In this document: positions 33,503 through 40,556 of the stretch, piece after piece
How positions within the stretch are numbered: position 1 is the first letter of the stretch
Layout: each line of letters opens with the position of its first letter
DNA from: Firm-04 sp045600205
Lineage (GTDB): Bacteria; Bacillota; Clostridia; Oscillospirales; Ruminococcaceae
NCBI GenBank assembly: GCA_045600205.1
Contig: JAZRXM010000014.1
Coordinates: 65,042-129,041, forward strand
DNA: 64,000 nt
Reading direction: 5' to 3'
Translations under genes and position numbers: made by a program
Notes under the pieces: model-generated
Databases searched by the model: none
The model's input: only the letters and a program-made list of their open reading frames with translations
What the model was told of the DNA's origin: nothing

Positions 33503-34378
33503 TTACGACTTCTGTGAAGTCCCCTGTTTTCCCCGATGTTCTTTCAGCAGCCAGTTGAGTTCCGCGCCGACAAACCAGCAGTAAACGCAGGAATAGAGCC
33601 ACACAAGCACCATGATCAGGCTGGTAAGGCTGCCGTAGACATAGGAATACTGCTGCATGGATTTGGATAGGAACACAGACATCAGCGCAATGGCGGCGCG
33701 CCAGAATACGGCGGTAAGGAAAGCACCCGGGAATTCATCGCGGAAGCGTGTTTTTCTGCTTGGCAAAATGACGTAAGAAAGCCAAAAGAAAAACAGCATC
33801 AGCAACGGACCCGCGAGGTTTTTGCCAAAGCTGAGAATCATTTCGAGCAGATAGCGGTCAGGGAAAGCATTTCGCAGCAGCATAATGAGTTTCGAGCCGA
33901 GCGCGTAGAGGATGATCAGAATAATCATGAGTGCGCAAAGCACCATGGTATAAAGGCATCCGATCAGGCGCAAAACGGTCTGGCTGCGATTTTCCTGAAT
34001 GCCGTAAGCGGAATTAAAACCGTTCATCAGCGCCTGAATCAAGCGGGAAGCGGTCCAGATGAGGAAAATAATGAGGACAAATTTTGCGGATGAGATATTC
34101 TCGTTGTAGTAGCCGTCGATGAGGTCCACACCGATTTCGCGGTAAGATTCGGGAAGAATGACCTGCGCGACGGTGAGCAGATTATTCTCGTGAATGGGCA
34201 GCAAGCGGGTTGCCATGCAAACGAGCATAACGAAGGGAAAAAAGGAAAGCATGAGATAGAAAGTAGACTGTGCCGCATAAGCCGAAAGGTGGTCATGCGC
34301 AAATTTCTGAGTAGCGGCAGTGACAGCCGACCACGCATTTTTTGTGTGATTCCACATGGATGACAGCTTCAACGGCAC
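33503..34378 (-). CDS. YihY/BrkB family membrane protein
   Basis: A 291-residue inner-membrane protein of the YihY family (once misnamed ribonuclease BN). Family signatures near the N-terminus: HDHLSAYAAQSTFYLMLSFFPFVMLV, then IFLIWTASRLIQALMNGFNSAYGI. About six membrane segments follow, including the late SLTSLIMVLVWLYSCVYCWFVGAELN. Function of the family is unsettled. The start is uncertain: GTG at 34378 overlaps the ribosome binding site, and TTG at 34372 or ATG at 34357 may be used. It lies just after the DUF1292 gene and is probably co-transcribed. Confidence 0.9.
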   Translation of the reverse strand: MPLKLSSMWNHTKNAWSAVTAATQKFAHDHLSAYAAQSTFYLMLSFFPFVMLVCMATRLLPIHENNLLTVAQVILPESYREIGVDLIDGYYNENISSAKFVLIIFLIWTASRLIQALMNGFNSAYGIQENRSQTVLRLIGCLYTMVLCALMIILIILYALGSKLIMLLRNAFPDRYLLEMILSFGKNLAGPLLMLFFFWLSYVILPSRKTRFRDEFPGAFLTAVFWRAAIALMSVFLSKSMQQYSYVYGSLTSLIMVLVWLYSCVYCWFVGAELNWLLKEHRGKQGTSQKS

Positions 34379-34413
34379 CCCTCCCCTGCAAGCTGTATCT
34401 GGAAAAAAGTCAA

Positions 34414-34722
34414 TCAGCCAAAGTCGTATTGGTCAGCAAACTCCTTTTGGAACTGTGCAAAAACGCGGTCGAGAAGTGCCTCATCGGTGACAGCGTCGTA
34501 GTGTTCGGAATCCTTACCGAAGTCAACGATTTCAACAATTACAACGCCACCGTCGTCCTCGTCATCTTCGAGCGGCATGAGGACAGCGTAAGGTTTGTTG
34601 TCCACAGTGACCATTTCGAGGAATTGGAATTCGATGGTATTGCCGTCCTCGTCCTCAAGAACGATGAGATCGTCGTCGTCAGCGGCTTGAGAATTTTCCT
34701 GTTCAATGATTTCATCTGACAT
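34414..34722 (-). CDS. DUF1292 (YrzB-like) acidic protein
   Basis: A 102-residue very acidic cytoplasmic protein. ITLED-type core: DDLIVLEDEDGNTIEFQFLE, VDNKPYAVLMPLED, and VVIVEIVDFG match the DUF1292 layout; the role is unknown. AAAGGAG lies eight bases before ATG 34722. It has a perfect consensus promoter. Confidence 0.88.
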   Translation of the reverse strand: MSDEIIEQENSQAADDDDLIVLEDEDGNTIEFQFLEMVTVDNKPYAVLMPLEDDEDDGGVVIVEIVDFGKDSEHYDAVTDEALLDRVFAQFQKEFADQYDFG

Positions 34723-34762
34723 AATAAAATCTCCTTTATCATAGAAAATTACAGTACGAGCT

Positions 34763-34791
34763 ATTATAGCATGAAAAAAGTTTTCTGTCAA
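34763..34791 (-). promoter_or_regulatory. Consensus sigma-A promoter for the DUF1292-yihY pair
   Basis: Minus strand: TTGACA, 17 bp, TATAAT, a perfect match to consensus. Confidence 0.9.
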
Positions 34792-34914
34792 CCCCTGCAT
34801 TTTTTCGCAGCAGCGTCCGGTACTGCTTTGGATGCCAAAATACCCCTGAATCAGCCGATTGGGTAGCAAAAATCCGAAAAAAGGATATGACACTTTCTGC
34901 ATCCGCTATGATAA

Positions 34915-34946
34915 AAACAGCAGCATCCCTTTCGGAATGCTGCCGC
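34915..34946. terminator. Terminator after the CE12 gene
   Basis: CAGCATCCC and GGAATGCTG arms (one mismatch) around a four-base loop; minus strand continues TGTTTTTATC and the plus strand CGCTTTTTTC, so it can act both ways. Confidence 0.75.
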
Positions 34947-34951
34947 TTTTT

Positions 34952-37459
34952 TCATTTCACAAATTGCGATAGCCCAATGTTCAATCCCTTGATGCCGTCG
35001 CTCACAATTTTTGCCACAGCCTGCGCTCCCGTTTCCGTAAAGTGCGTAAAATCGCTGCTTTCGCTTGACGTTGAGCCCATATAATATCCATATACCGTAT
35101 TATATGCCATATTGTTAAATGAGGATGCCATTGCGGCACTCAAATCAAAATACGGCACATTATACTTTTGTGCAAGCTGTCTGCAAGCCGTATCAATATT
35201 GCGATAACCCGCAGAAAACGGCTGCTGTGCGTTCTTGATTGAAAGTGTCGGCGACATCAGAATCGGCGTACCGCCTTTTGCCTTGGCACCCTCAATGTAA
35301 AATGCCATGTAATACTCAAAAGAACCATAGGTCGGATTGTCCACAAAGCCACAGCACGGCGCATATCGCTCCTCTTTATTGTACGCACCATCGTTGATTC
35401 CAAAGTCCACGATCATGTAATCGCCTGCTTTCATGGAGTCCAGAATCGTTTGCAGTCTGCCGTTATCGTAGAAACTCTTGGAGCTTCTGCCTGCGATGGA
35501 ATGATTGCTGACCGTGACCGCATTTGTGAAGTAATTGCCCAGATAACAGCCCCAGCCCTGCTGCGGTGCATAGCTCGCATTGTAGGTCTGCGCGGTGGAA
35601 TCGCTCGCAATGTATATCACGGGATTGCTGCTGTTTACCGCTTGCTGACCCTGTGCATTCGGGTCGTAGACTTCTGCAATCGGCTCATCCGTCAGGCTGA
35701 TCGTGATGTAATCAATATTCGGTCCGCCTTCCGACATATACGACTGGAATTTGATCGTATTTTGTCCCGCCTGAAGCGGCAAAACCAATCCGCGGAATTC
35801 CCATGTCGTCCATGCGCCTGTTGTCAGGAAATCCTGAAGCCACTGCGCATTGCTGCCGCCCACGGTAATCATCATCTGACGATTGCTCGTGGAGCCGTTT
35901 GCCATGCGGATGCCGACATAGTAATTGCCCGCTTTTTCAGCATTTACGGTGAAAGTCACATTACTGGAACTCGTATTGTCCAGATTCAGATACGCTTCAC
36001 CGACAAATCCTGCGTTGGTCGTTTCACGAATACCCTCGGAAAAACTTGCATTGATCGCAAAATATCGCTCCTGCACAGGGAATTTCGTGATCTGTCCTGT
36101 CAGGAACTCCGACAAAAGCACCACATCTGCAATCGTTACGCTGTTGTCCTCGTTAATATCGGCTGCCTTTTCCGCCGCCTTATCCGAAAAACCGCCCAGC
36201 ATTCCGCGCTTGAATCCTGCCAGATCTTTCGCATTCAGGACATCATTGCCGTCAATATCGCCCTTTTTGTAGGTCACGGACGGCTGGTCATCCTGATTGT
36301 CATTGTTGTCATCGTTATTGTCCGATGCGGTCTTGTTGAAATCCACATTTTCTGCAACCAGTCTTGCCAGAACCGTCGCACCTGCGCGATTTGGATGCAG
36401 TCCGTCATTCGGCATGTAGAGGTTGTTGGTCGCATTTTCACCAATGCTGAGGCAATAATTCTGCCAGAGCGTAAACAGATCCAGAACCTCGATATTCAGC
36501 GATTTTCCGACATTATCCAGCGCACCGCCGAACCATCTGCCCGTCAGCAACGGATTTCTCGCACAGTCGCCGTTTCTGCCCTGCTGTTTTACCAGAATCA
36601 CGCGCATTCCCTTTGCCATCGCGCGTTTTGCCATATCCGTGACGACCGAAGTGTACTCCGATTCGTTGGAATAATTCGTATCGTTGATGCCGATGGAAAT
36701 AAAATAGATATCGCCGGCATGACCGTACTTTTCAATCGGGTCAAACTGTCCGGCATCTACAAAACCTTTCGCGAACTGTCCGCTTGCCGCAAGGTTGCGC
36801 ACCTGCCACTTGCTGTCGATCACCGAGGGGAGCATTTGACCCCAGCCTGCCTGCTCCGAATTGCTCAGCGGATAGTAATTGCAGACAGTCGAGTCCCCGC
36901 AGATCCAGACGGTCGGGTTCGTGACGGGATTATCCGAGATTTTCTTGACCTCCATCGCGGAAAGCGTAAAGGCATAACCGGCTTTGCCCTCCACGCAGCA
37001 GACGTTCAATTGTCCGTCTGTCACGGGAATCTGGAACGTGTCGTAGGCATTGTCGCGCGTCAGGTTGATGAGCTGGAGCATTCCCTCCGCCGCAAAACTC
37101 GTGCGGTTGGTGTTGCCAAGCCATACCGAAACCTGATACAACCCGTTTGGGACATCCGCGCAAAACGTTGCGGTGCCGTTATACGTGGAATTTTTGAACT
37201 GTACCGCATCTTTCAACGCACCGGATCCCGACGCGCCAACATCCGCTACATTGCAGTCATACGAGAAGCCGTAGCCCGTGCCGCTGTTGTACTTCGTGGA
37301 AGCCGATACGCCCGTGTAGCCGGACTCCGTGCCGCTGCCGCCGAAATCAAACTTCCAGTAATCCGAGGCTGCTGACGCTCGCATCGGTACGCCCTGCACC
37401 AGCGTCGCGGACATCGCAAATGCGGACAAAACGCCCGCAAGTTTCTTGAAAATGGACAT
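34952..37459 (-). CDS. Two-headed CE12 esterase: SGNH-dockerin-CBM35-SGNH
   Basis: Secreted 835-residue cellulosomal esterase, probably deacetylating rhamnogalacturonan or xylan. Signal peptide 1-31. A beta domain (about 33-172) precedes SGNH hydrolase 1: nucleophile S190 in WICGDSTVC, Asn in SIGINDTN, and D352/H355 in NDGLHPN. A dockerin lies at about 399-456 (GDIDGNDVLNAKDL, ADINEDNSVTIADVV). A CBM35-like domain spans about 462-590. SGNH hydrolase 2 has S621 in IYIASDSTAQTY and D803/H806 in SSDFTHFTETG. Both heads look active. The ATG follows AGGGGGATTTTT, which a nearby small RNA could mask. Confidence 0.9.
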   Translation of the reverse strand: MSIFKKLAGVLSAFAMSATLVQGVPMRASAASDYWKFDFGGSGTESGYTGVSASTKYNSGTGYGFSYDCNVADVGASGSGALKDAVQFKNSTYNGTATFCADVPNGLYQVSVWLGNTNRTSFAAEGMLQLINLTRDNAYDTFQIPVTDGQLNVCCVEGKAGYAFTLSAMEVKKISDNPVTNPTVWICGDSTVCNYYPLSNSEQAGWGQMLPSVIDSKWQVRNLAASGQFAKGFVDAGQFDPIEKYGHAGDIYFISIGINDTNYSNESEYTSVVTDMAKRAMAKGMRVILVKQQGRNGDCARNPLLTGRWFGGALDNVGKSLNIEVLDLFTLWQNYCLSIGENATNNLYMPNDGLHPNRAGATVLARLVAENVDFNKTASDNNDDNNDNQDDQPSVTYKKGDIDGNDVLNAKDLAGFKRGMLGGFSDKAAEKAADINEDNSVTIADVVLLSEFLTGQITKFPVQERYFAINASFSEGIRETTNAGFVGEAYLNLDNTSSSNVTFTVNAEKAGNYYVGIRMANGSTSNRQMMITVGGSNAQWLQDFLTTGAWTTWEFRGLVLPLQAGQNTIKFQSYMSEGGPNIDYITISLTDEPIAEVYDPNAQGQQAVNSSNPVIYIASDSTAQTYNASYAPQQGWGCYLGNYFTNAVTVSNHSIAGRSSKSFYDNGRLQTILDSMKAGDYMIVDFGINDGAYNKEERYAPCCGFVDNPTYGSFEYYMAFYIEGAKAKGGTPILMSPTLSIKNAQQPFSAGYRNIDTACRQLAQKYNVPYFDLSAAMASSFNNMAYNTVYGYYMGSTSSESSDFTHFTETGAQAVAKIVSDGIKGLNIGLSQFVK

Positions 37460-37492
37460 AAAAATCCCCCTGTCATAGTTTTTCTATGTTAC

Positions 37493-37521
37493 ATCTTACC
37501 ACACACTCCGCATTCTGTCAA
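37493..37521 (-). promoter_or_regulatory. Promoter of the CE12 gene
   Basis: Minus strand: TTGACA, 17 bp, TAAGAT, about 34 bases upstream of the start codon. Confidence 0.8.
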
Positions 37522-37535
37522 GAAACCACCCGAAA

Positions 37536-37561
37536 ATTGCGAGTATCTGACACCAAATTGC
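37536..37561 (-). promoter_or_regulatory. Paired GCAAT sites upstream of the CE12 promoter
   Basis: Minus strand CTCGCAATTTT (GCAAT at 37540-37536) and GTCGCAATTT (GCAAT at 37561-37557), exactly 21 bp apart. Similar pairs precede the GH5 and GH11/GH10 genes. A regulator site is inferred from recurrence and helical phasing. Confidence 0.4.
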
Positions 37562-37728
37562 GACAATCGCGCAGTATCTCAGTCATCACACCGCCCCTTG
37601 TTTTCGTAAATGTATTGCACAACCTGTACAACATAGCCTTTTAGCCATACATCAACCTGCACAAAATCTCTCGTTCTCCCATTCACAAAATTTTCGCTTC
37701 CCATTCATAGAAAGTTCACAGTTAATTC

Positions 37729-37757
37729 AGATTTTATTAAGATTTGTACGGTATACT
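37729..37757 (+). promoter_or_regulatory. Putative promoter of small RNA copy 1
   Basis: TATACT at 37752-37757, preceded at the same distance as in copy 2 by TTCAG (26 bases from T to T; first copy 37726-37730). No consensus -35 is present, so an activator or alternative sigma factor may be involved. Confidence 0.45.
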
Positions 37758-37760
37758 ATT

Positions 37761-37923
37761 AACAAGGTTAAGGAAACCTTGTTTCAAATCCCCCAATCCC
37801 CTATTTTGATTCATTTTATTTTTGCTGCTATGTGGGTTACTGCATAGCATTTTGCTTTTTATACCATTCATAGTCTTTCAAAAATCAGGTGCTGCATTTT
37901 TTTGTAGCGCTTTTTCTTTTTTT
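37761..37923 (+). ncRNA. Putative small RNA, tandem copy 1
   Basis: Predicted RNA of about 160 nt in a 750-base gap without genes. Layout: 5' hairpin (AACAAGGTT, AAGGA, AACCTTGTT); C-rich single-stranded stretch TTTCAAATCCCCCAATCCCC; a second hairpin (TGCTATG, ten bases, CATAGCA); terminator stem GGTGCTGCA with TGTAGCGCT; U-tract to 37923. Copy 2 repeats the order with base-pair-preserving changes in the terminator (partner TGCGGTACC). AAATCCCCC at 37786-37794 is an exact complement of the GGGGGATTT at the ribosome binding sites of the CE12 and GH74 genes. No open frame with a ribosome binding site is evident. Layout resembles known multi-copy C-rich sRNAs of Firmicutes that block Shine-Dalgarno sites; homology to them is not claimed. 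Confidence 0.6.
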
Positions 37924-37959
37924 CAGGTTATTTTAACGTTGCGGGGATATACTAAATTC

Positions 37960-38082
37960 AGGTTAAGACGAATGGATTAACCGTGATTTTCAAACCCCAT
38001 TTTCCCAATTTCTTATTTCCCTATTCCATCTGTGTTGATCTTTCTTCGAGCGGTGCTGCACTTTGCGGTACCGTGTTTTTTT
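37960..38082 (+). ncRNA. Putative small RNA, tandem copy 2
   Basis: Predicted RNA of about 120 nt. TATACT at 37948-37953, then AGGTTAAG as in copy 1. 5' hairpin GGTTAA, ten bases, TTAACC; C-rich stretch TTTTCAAACCCCATTTTCCC with a later TTTCCC; terminator stem GGTGCTGCA with TGCGGTACC (9 pairs including wobbles), U-tract at 38076-38082. The middle hairpin of copy 1 is missing. Its C-rich region differs from copy 1, suggesting different targets. Confidence 0.55.
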
Positions 38083-38130
38083 GTTTCAAAGTTGTATGGT
38101 TGTTTTCTATTTTAACAAAATGAAAATTCT

Positions 38131-38172
38131 AAAATCCGCACGGGTCCGTTTTCGATCCGTGCGGATTTTTTT
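38131..38172. terminator. Bidirectional terminator after the binding-protein gene
   Basis: AAATCCGCACGG pairs perfectly with CCGTGCGGATTT, with ATTTTTTT on the plus side and TTTTAG on the minus side. It closes the binding-protein mRNA and would also stop any rightward transcript from the small RNA region. Confidence 0.85.
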
Positions 38173-38210
38173 GAAATCAGTGCTGGATGCTTTCCGGTTC
38201 CATCAGCCGC

Positions 38211-39593
38211 TTACTGCTTCGAATTGTACTCATCAATGTATGCGTCAATTGCGCTGTATACCGCACCAACCGACTCGCTCCACTTGTTCATACCCTTCGA
38301 TGCGCTGCGAATACCGCCCAGATCATTCGAATCTAAAATATCCGATACGTCTGTCGATACCGCATTGTAGAAATCATAATGCGTATTCGCTTTTGCCATT
38401 TCGTGGCATTTATGCAGCATTTGCACCATTTCATCCGTCCAGCCGTAATCCTTCGCAAGCTGCTCGGTTCCGATCTCTGCTGCACGCTCATTCGTAATTG
38501 CCATACGCTTGCAAGCCGCAAATTTTGCCACGCCCTCCGGATTCTGTCCGTTTTTCACCATCATATAGCCGTCCAGTCCGCAGGGAATATAATACTGATC
38601 CGCATTCGGGTCCTTCGGCATCGGTACAAACATCACATTTTCACCAAACTCCGCTGACCACTGCGATTTCTCTTTGAACAACGCCCACGCGCCGCACGGA
38701 TAGTAAAGTTCCTTGCCTTCGCCAATATTCGTCGGCTTCTCTTTCCATCCGTTTTCATCTACGCAGACATAGTTCAGTACGCCCATGTCGTACATCCAGT
38801 TTTGCAGGCGTTCGATCGCAGGGTCTTTCAGGTTGTTGACCAATTTACCGTTCTGAATCCCGATATACGGGACGCCGCAGGTTGCCGACAATCCGCCCTC
38901 ATACCACCAACCGTCAATACCGTACTGCTCGTTGTCCACATCCACAAACTGCTTGAGCTGATTCTGGAACGCATTCCAGTCCCATTTGCCCTCCGCGAAC
39001 AGCTTTGCGGGATCCTCCAGACCGTTTTCCTCGATGGTGTCGCGGTTGTAAATCACCACGCAGTTGTCGCCTGTGACATCATTGACCAGAACATAATGCT
39101 TCCCGTTCCACTGGAACAAATCTGCCGTGTCCTTGACGCCCGCAAACAACGGATCGTTGAAATCAATGTAATCGTCGATCGGAACAAACATTTCCTTGAT
39201 CGCGCCGCGCGGAAATGCATCCAAATCATTGGCGGAGAAGAAATCAATACCCTCGCCGCCTGCGACTGCCATCGCCAGCGACTCATATCGCGTATTGTAA
39301 TCAACATTGTAATACTCGATTTCACCGCCATAGCGCGATTTGAAAATCTCCAGTTCGATCGGCGTGGCTTTTCCTGTGGAGTCAGGATTGATATCCCATG
39401 TCGCCATCCACTTGATCTTTTTGTTTTCCAGCTCGCCCGTCAGACGGCTGTCCTCCGATGCGATTTGCGCTACCTCTGCGGCAGTCGCAGAATCCAAGGA
39501 CTTATAACTGCTTTCCTGCTCCTTGCAGCCCGTTGCCGCAAGCGTTGACATACAAATCAAAAATACCGCCAGGCAAATCCTTGCTTTTTTCAT
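38211..39593 (-). CDS. Extracellular sugar-binding lipoprotein (ABC importer family 1)
   Basis: A 460-residue substrate-binding lipoprotein. Signal MKKARICLAVFLICMSTLAATGC with lipobox ending in cysteine 23. Mature domain has the family features: alternating lobes, NRDTIEENGLEDPAKLFAEGKWDW (typical of sugar binders), and a late GLDGYMMVKNG. The ATG at 39593 is seven bases after GGAGG; ATG 39599 is too close. No permease or ATPase gene lies nearby, so it must use components encoded elsewhere. Location among dockerin enzymes suggests uptake of plant oligosaccharides (inference). Confidence 0.88.
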   Translation of the reverse strand: MKKARICLAVFLICMSTLAATGCKEQESSYKSLDSATAAEVAQIASEDSRLTGELENKKIKWMATWDINPDSTGKATPIELEIFKSRYGGEIEYYNVDYNTRYESLAMAVAGGEGIDFFSANDLDAFPRGAIKEMFVPIDDYIDFNDPLFAGVKDTADLFQWNGKHYVLVNDVTGDNCVVIYNRDTIEENGLEDPAKLFAEGKWDWNAFQNQLKQFVDVDNEQYGIDGWWYEGGLSATCGVPYIGIQNGKLVNNLKDPAIERLQNWMYDMGVLNYVCVDENGWKEKPTNIGEGKELYYPCGAWALFKEKSQWSAEFGENVMFVPMPKDPNADQYYIPCGLDGYMMVKNGQNPEGVAKFAACKRMAITNERAAEIGTEQLAKDYGWTDEMVQMLHKCHEMAKANTHYDFYNAVSTDVSDILDSNDLGGIRSASKGMNKWSESVGAVYSAIDAYIDEYNSKQ

Positions 39594-39663
39594 GTTCATT
39601 CCTCCAGTTCAAAACGCGGCTTGCACATCCCGTCTGTGCGTTTTCACACGTTTACTTACCTAT

Positions 39664-39692
39664 ATTATAACAATAAACGTGGTCAATGTCAA
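39664..39692 (-). promoter_or_regulatory. Consensus promoter of the binding-protein gene
   Basis: Minus strand: TTGACA, 17 bp, TATAAT, a perfect match. Confidence 0.9.
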
Positions 39693-39756
39693 TGTGCAAT
39701 CCGCTCAATCGGAGCTTGGCGTTTTGTGCATTTTCTCTATCATTCAGTTCACTTTT

Positions 39757-40098
39757 TTAGCGGCGGCGAATCGCAAATTGCAGCACATGGCGCATCCGCC
39801 GCTTTGCCCGCGTGACCGTCCGCGATACCGTGCTTTCACTCACGCCGCATTGTACCGCAATTTCACGCAGCTTCATCCCTTTCATATAGTACAGCGTGAA
39901 GTATAACTGCTGTGTTGCCGTCAGACAGGTCTGATACGCCTCGCGCACCAACGCTGACCGATTCTGCGCCGGCTCCTCCATTCCGAAAATTTCTGATTCC
40001 GTTTTTTCCGTCTGCGCGGCGATCCATCCTGCATCGAAATATGCGGTGTTTTCTGATACGCGCTTTTTCGGAGCACACCCAAATTTACGCTGACTCAT
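39757..40098 (-). CDS. Sigma-70 region 4-like DNA-binding protein
   Basis: A 113-residue protein whose C-terminal half is a sigma-like helix-turn-helix: LTATQQLYFTLYYMKGMKLREIAVQCGVSESTVSRTVTRAKRRM. No region 2 is present, so it is not a full sigma factor. It resembles small phage-type or ComX/ArpU-like regulators. The ATG at 40098 lies nine bases after GGAGG and overlaps the upstream gene's end by 14 bases. The two form a pair, possibly regulating a mobile element or nearby genes; target unknown. Confidence 0.75.
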   Translation of the reverse strand: MSQRKFGCAPKKRVSENTAYFDAGWIAAQTEKTESEIFGMEEPAQNRSALVREAYQTCLTATQQLYFTLYYMKGMKLREIAVQCGVSESTVSRTVTRAKRRMRHVLQFAIRRR

Positions 40099-40330
40099 AC
40101 GCGAATACCTCCTCATGCTCTGCATACGGGCGCAACGCGCGGATGACCGCCTGCACCTCGCAATATTCATCTGTCAGGATCTCCATACGCTGCGCTAACA
40201 AATTCACCTGCATCCTGTTTCCCGCTGCCGCATAGAGAGGAATTTTCTCCTTTAGCTCCCGTTTTCGTGCCATTAACTTTTCTGCCGCTGATTCGTAATT
40301 TTTCAGCATTTCCATGTAGCTTTGTTTCAT
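40085..40330 (-). CDS. Small coiled-coil protein, partner of the sigma-like regulator
   Basis: An 81-residue, almost wholly helical protein (MKQSYMEMLKNYESAAEKLMARKREL, later LLAQRMEILTDEYCEVQAVIRAL) with heptad-like spacing. It overlaps and probably co-regulates or binds the downstream sigma-like protein. It has its own TTGACA promoter. I know no named family for it. Confidence 0.72.
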   Translation of the reverse strand: MKQSYMEMLKNYESAAEKLMARKRELKEKIPLYAAAGNRMQVNLLAQRMEILTDEYCEVQAVIRALRPYAEHEEVFAYESA

Positions 40331-40422
40331 AACAGCCCTCCTAATTTTGGAATCCTCATCGAATCAAGAATAGGTCCTGTTCATCCATTTTGGCAGTACT
40401 GAACATTTGTTCCTATGATTCC

Positions 40423-40451
40423 AGTTTACCATATTTCGGAGAAGATGTCAA
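40423..40451 (-). promoter_or_regulatory. Promoter of the sigma-like gene pair
   Basis: Minus strand: TTGACA, 17 bp, TAAACT. Confidence 0.75.
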
Positions 40452-40493
40452 CAGCAAAACGGAGGGATGTGCATTATCCTGCACACGACTTTT

Positions 40494-40529
40494 GCAAAAA
40501 AAGGCTCCCCCCGATTTCTCGGGAGGAGC
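40494..40529 (-). terminator. Terminator after the xylanase gene
   Basis: Minus strand: GCTCCTCCCGA pairs with TCGGGGGGAGC (with one G-T wobble), followed by CTTTTTTT. Confidence 0.85.
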
Positions 40530-40556
40530 AAAGGAGAAGTGGTATACCTTGAAAGC

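Noticed and set aside
35450..37375. 641-codon plus-strand frame opposite the CE12 gene
   Set aside because: Shadow of a high-GC third-position gene; no ribosome binding site or recognisable domain.
38063..38497. Plus-strand frame beginning in the small RNA region
   Set aside because: It runs through a terminator and into the opposite strand of the binding-protein gene; no ribosome binding site.
38211..39593. Complete sugar ABC transporter
   Set aside because: Only the binding lipoprotein is present; no permease or ATPase gene lies on either side.
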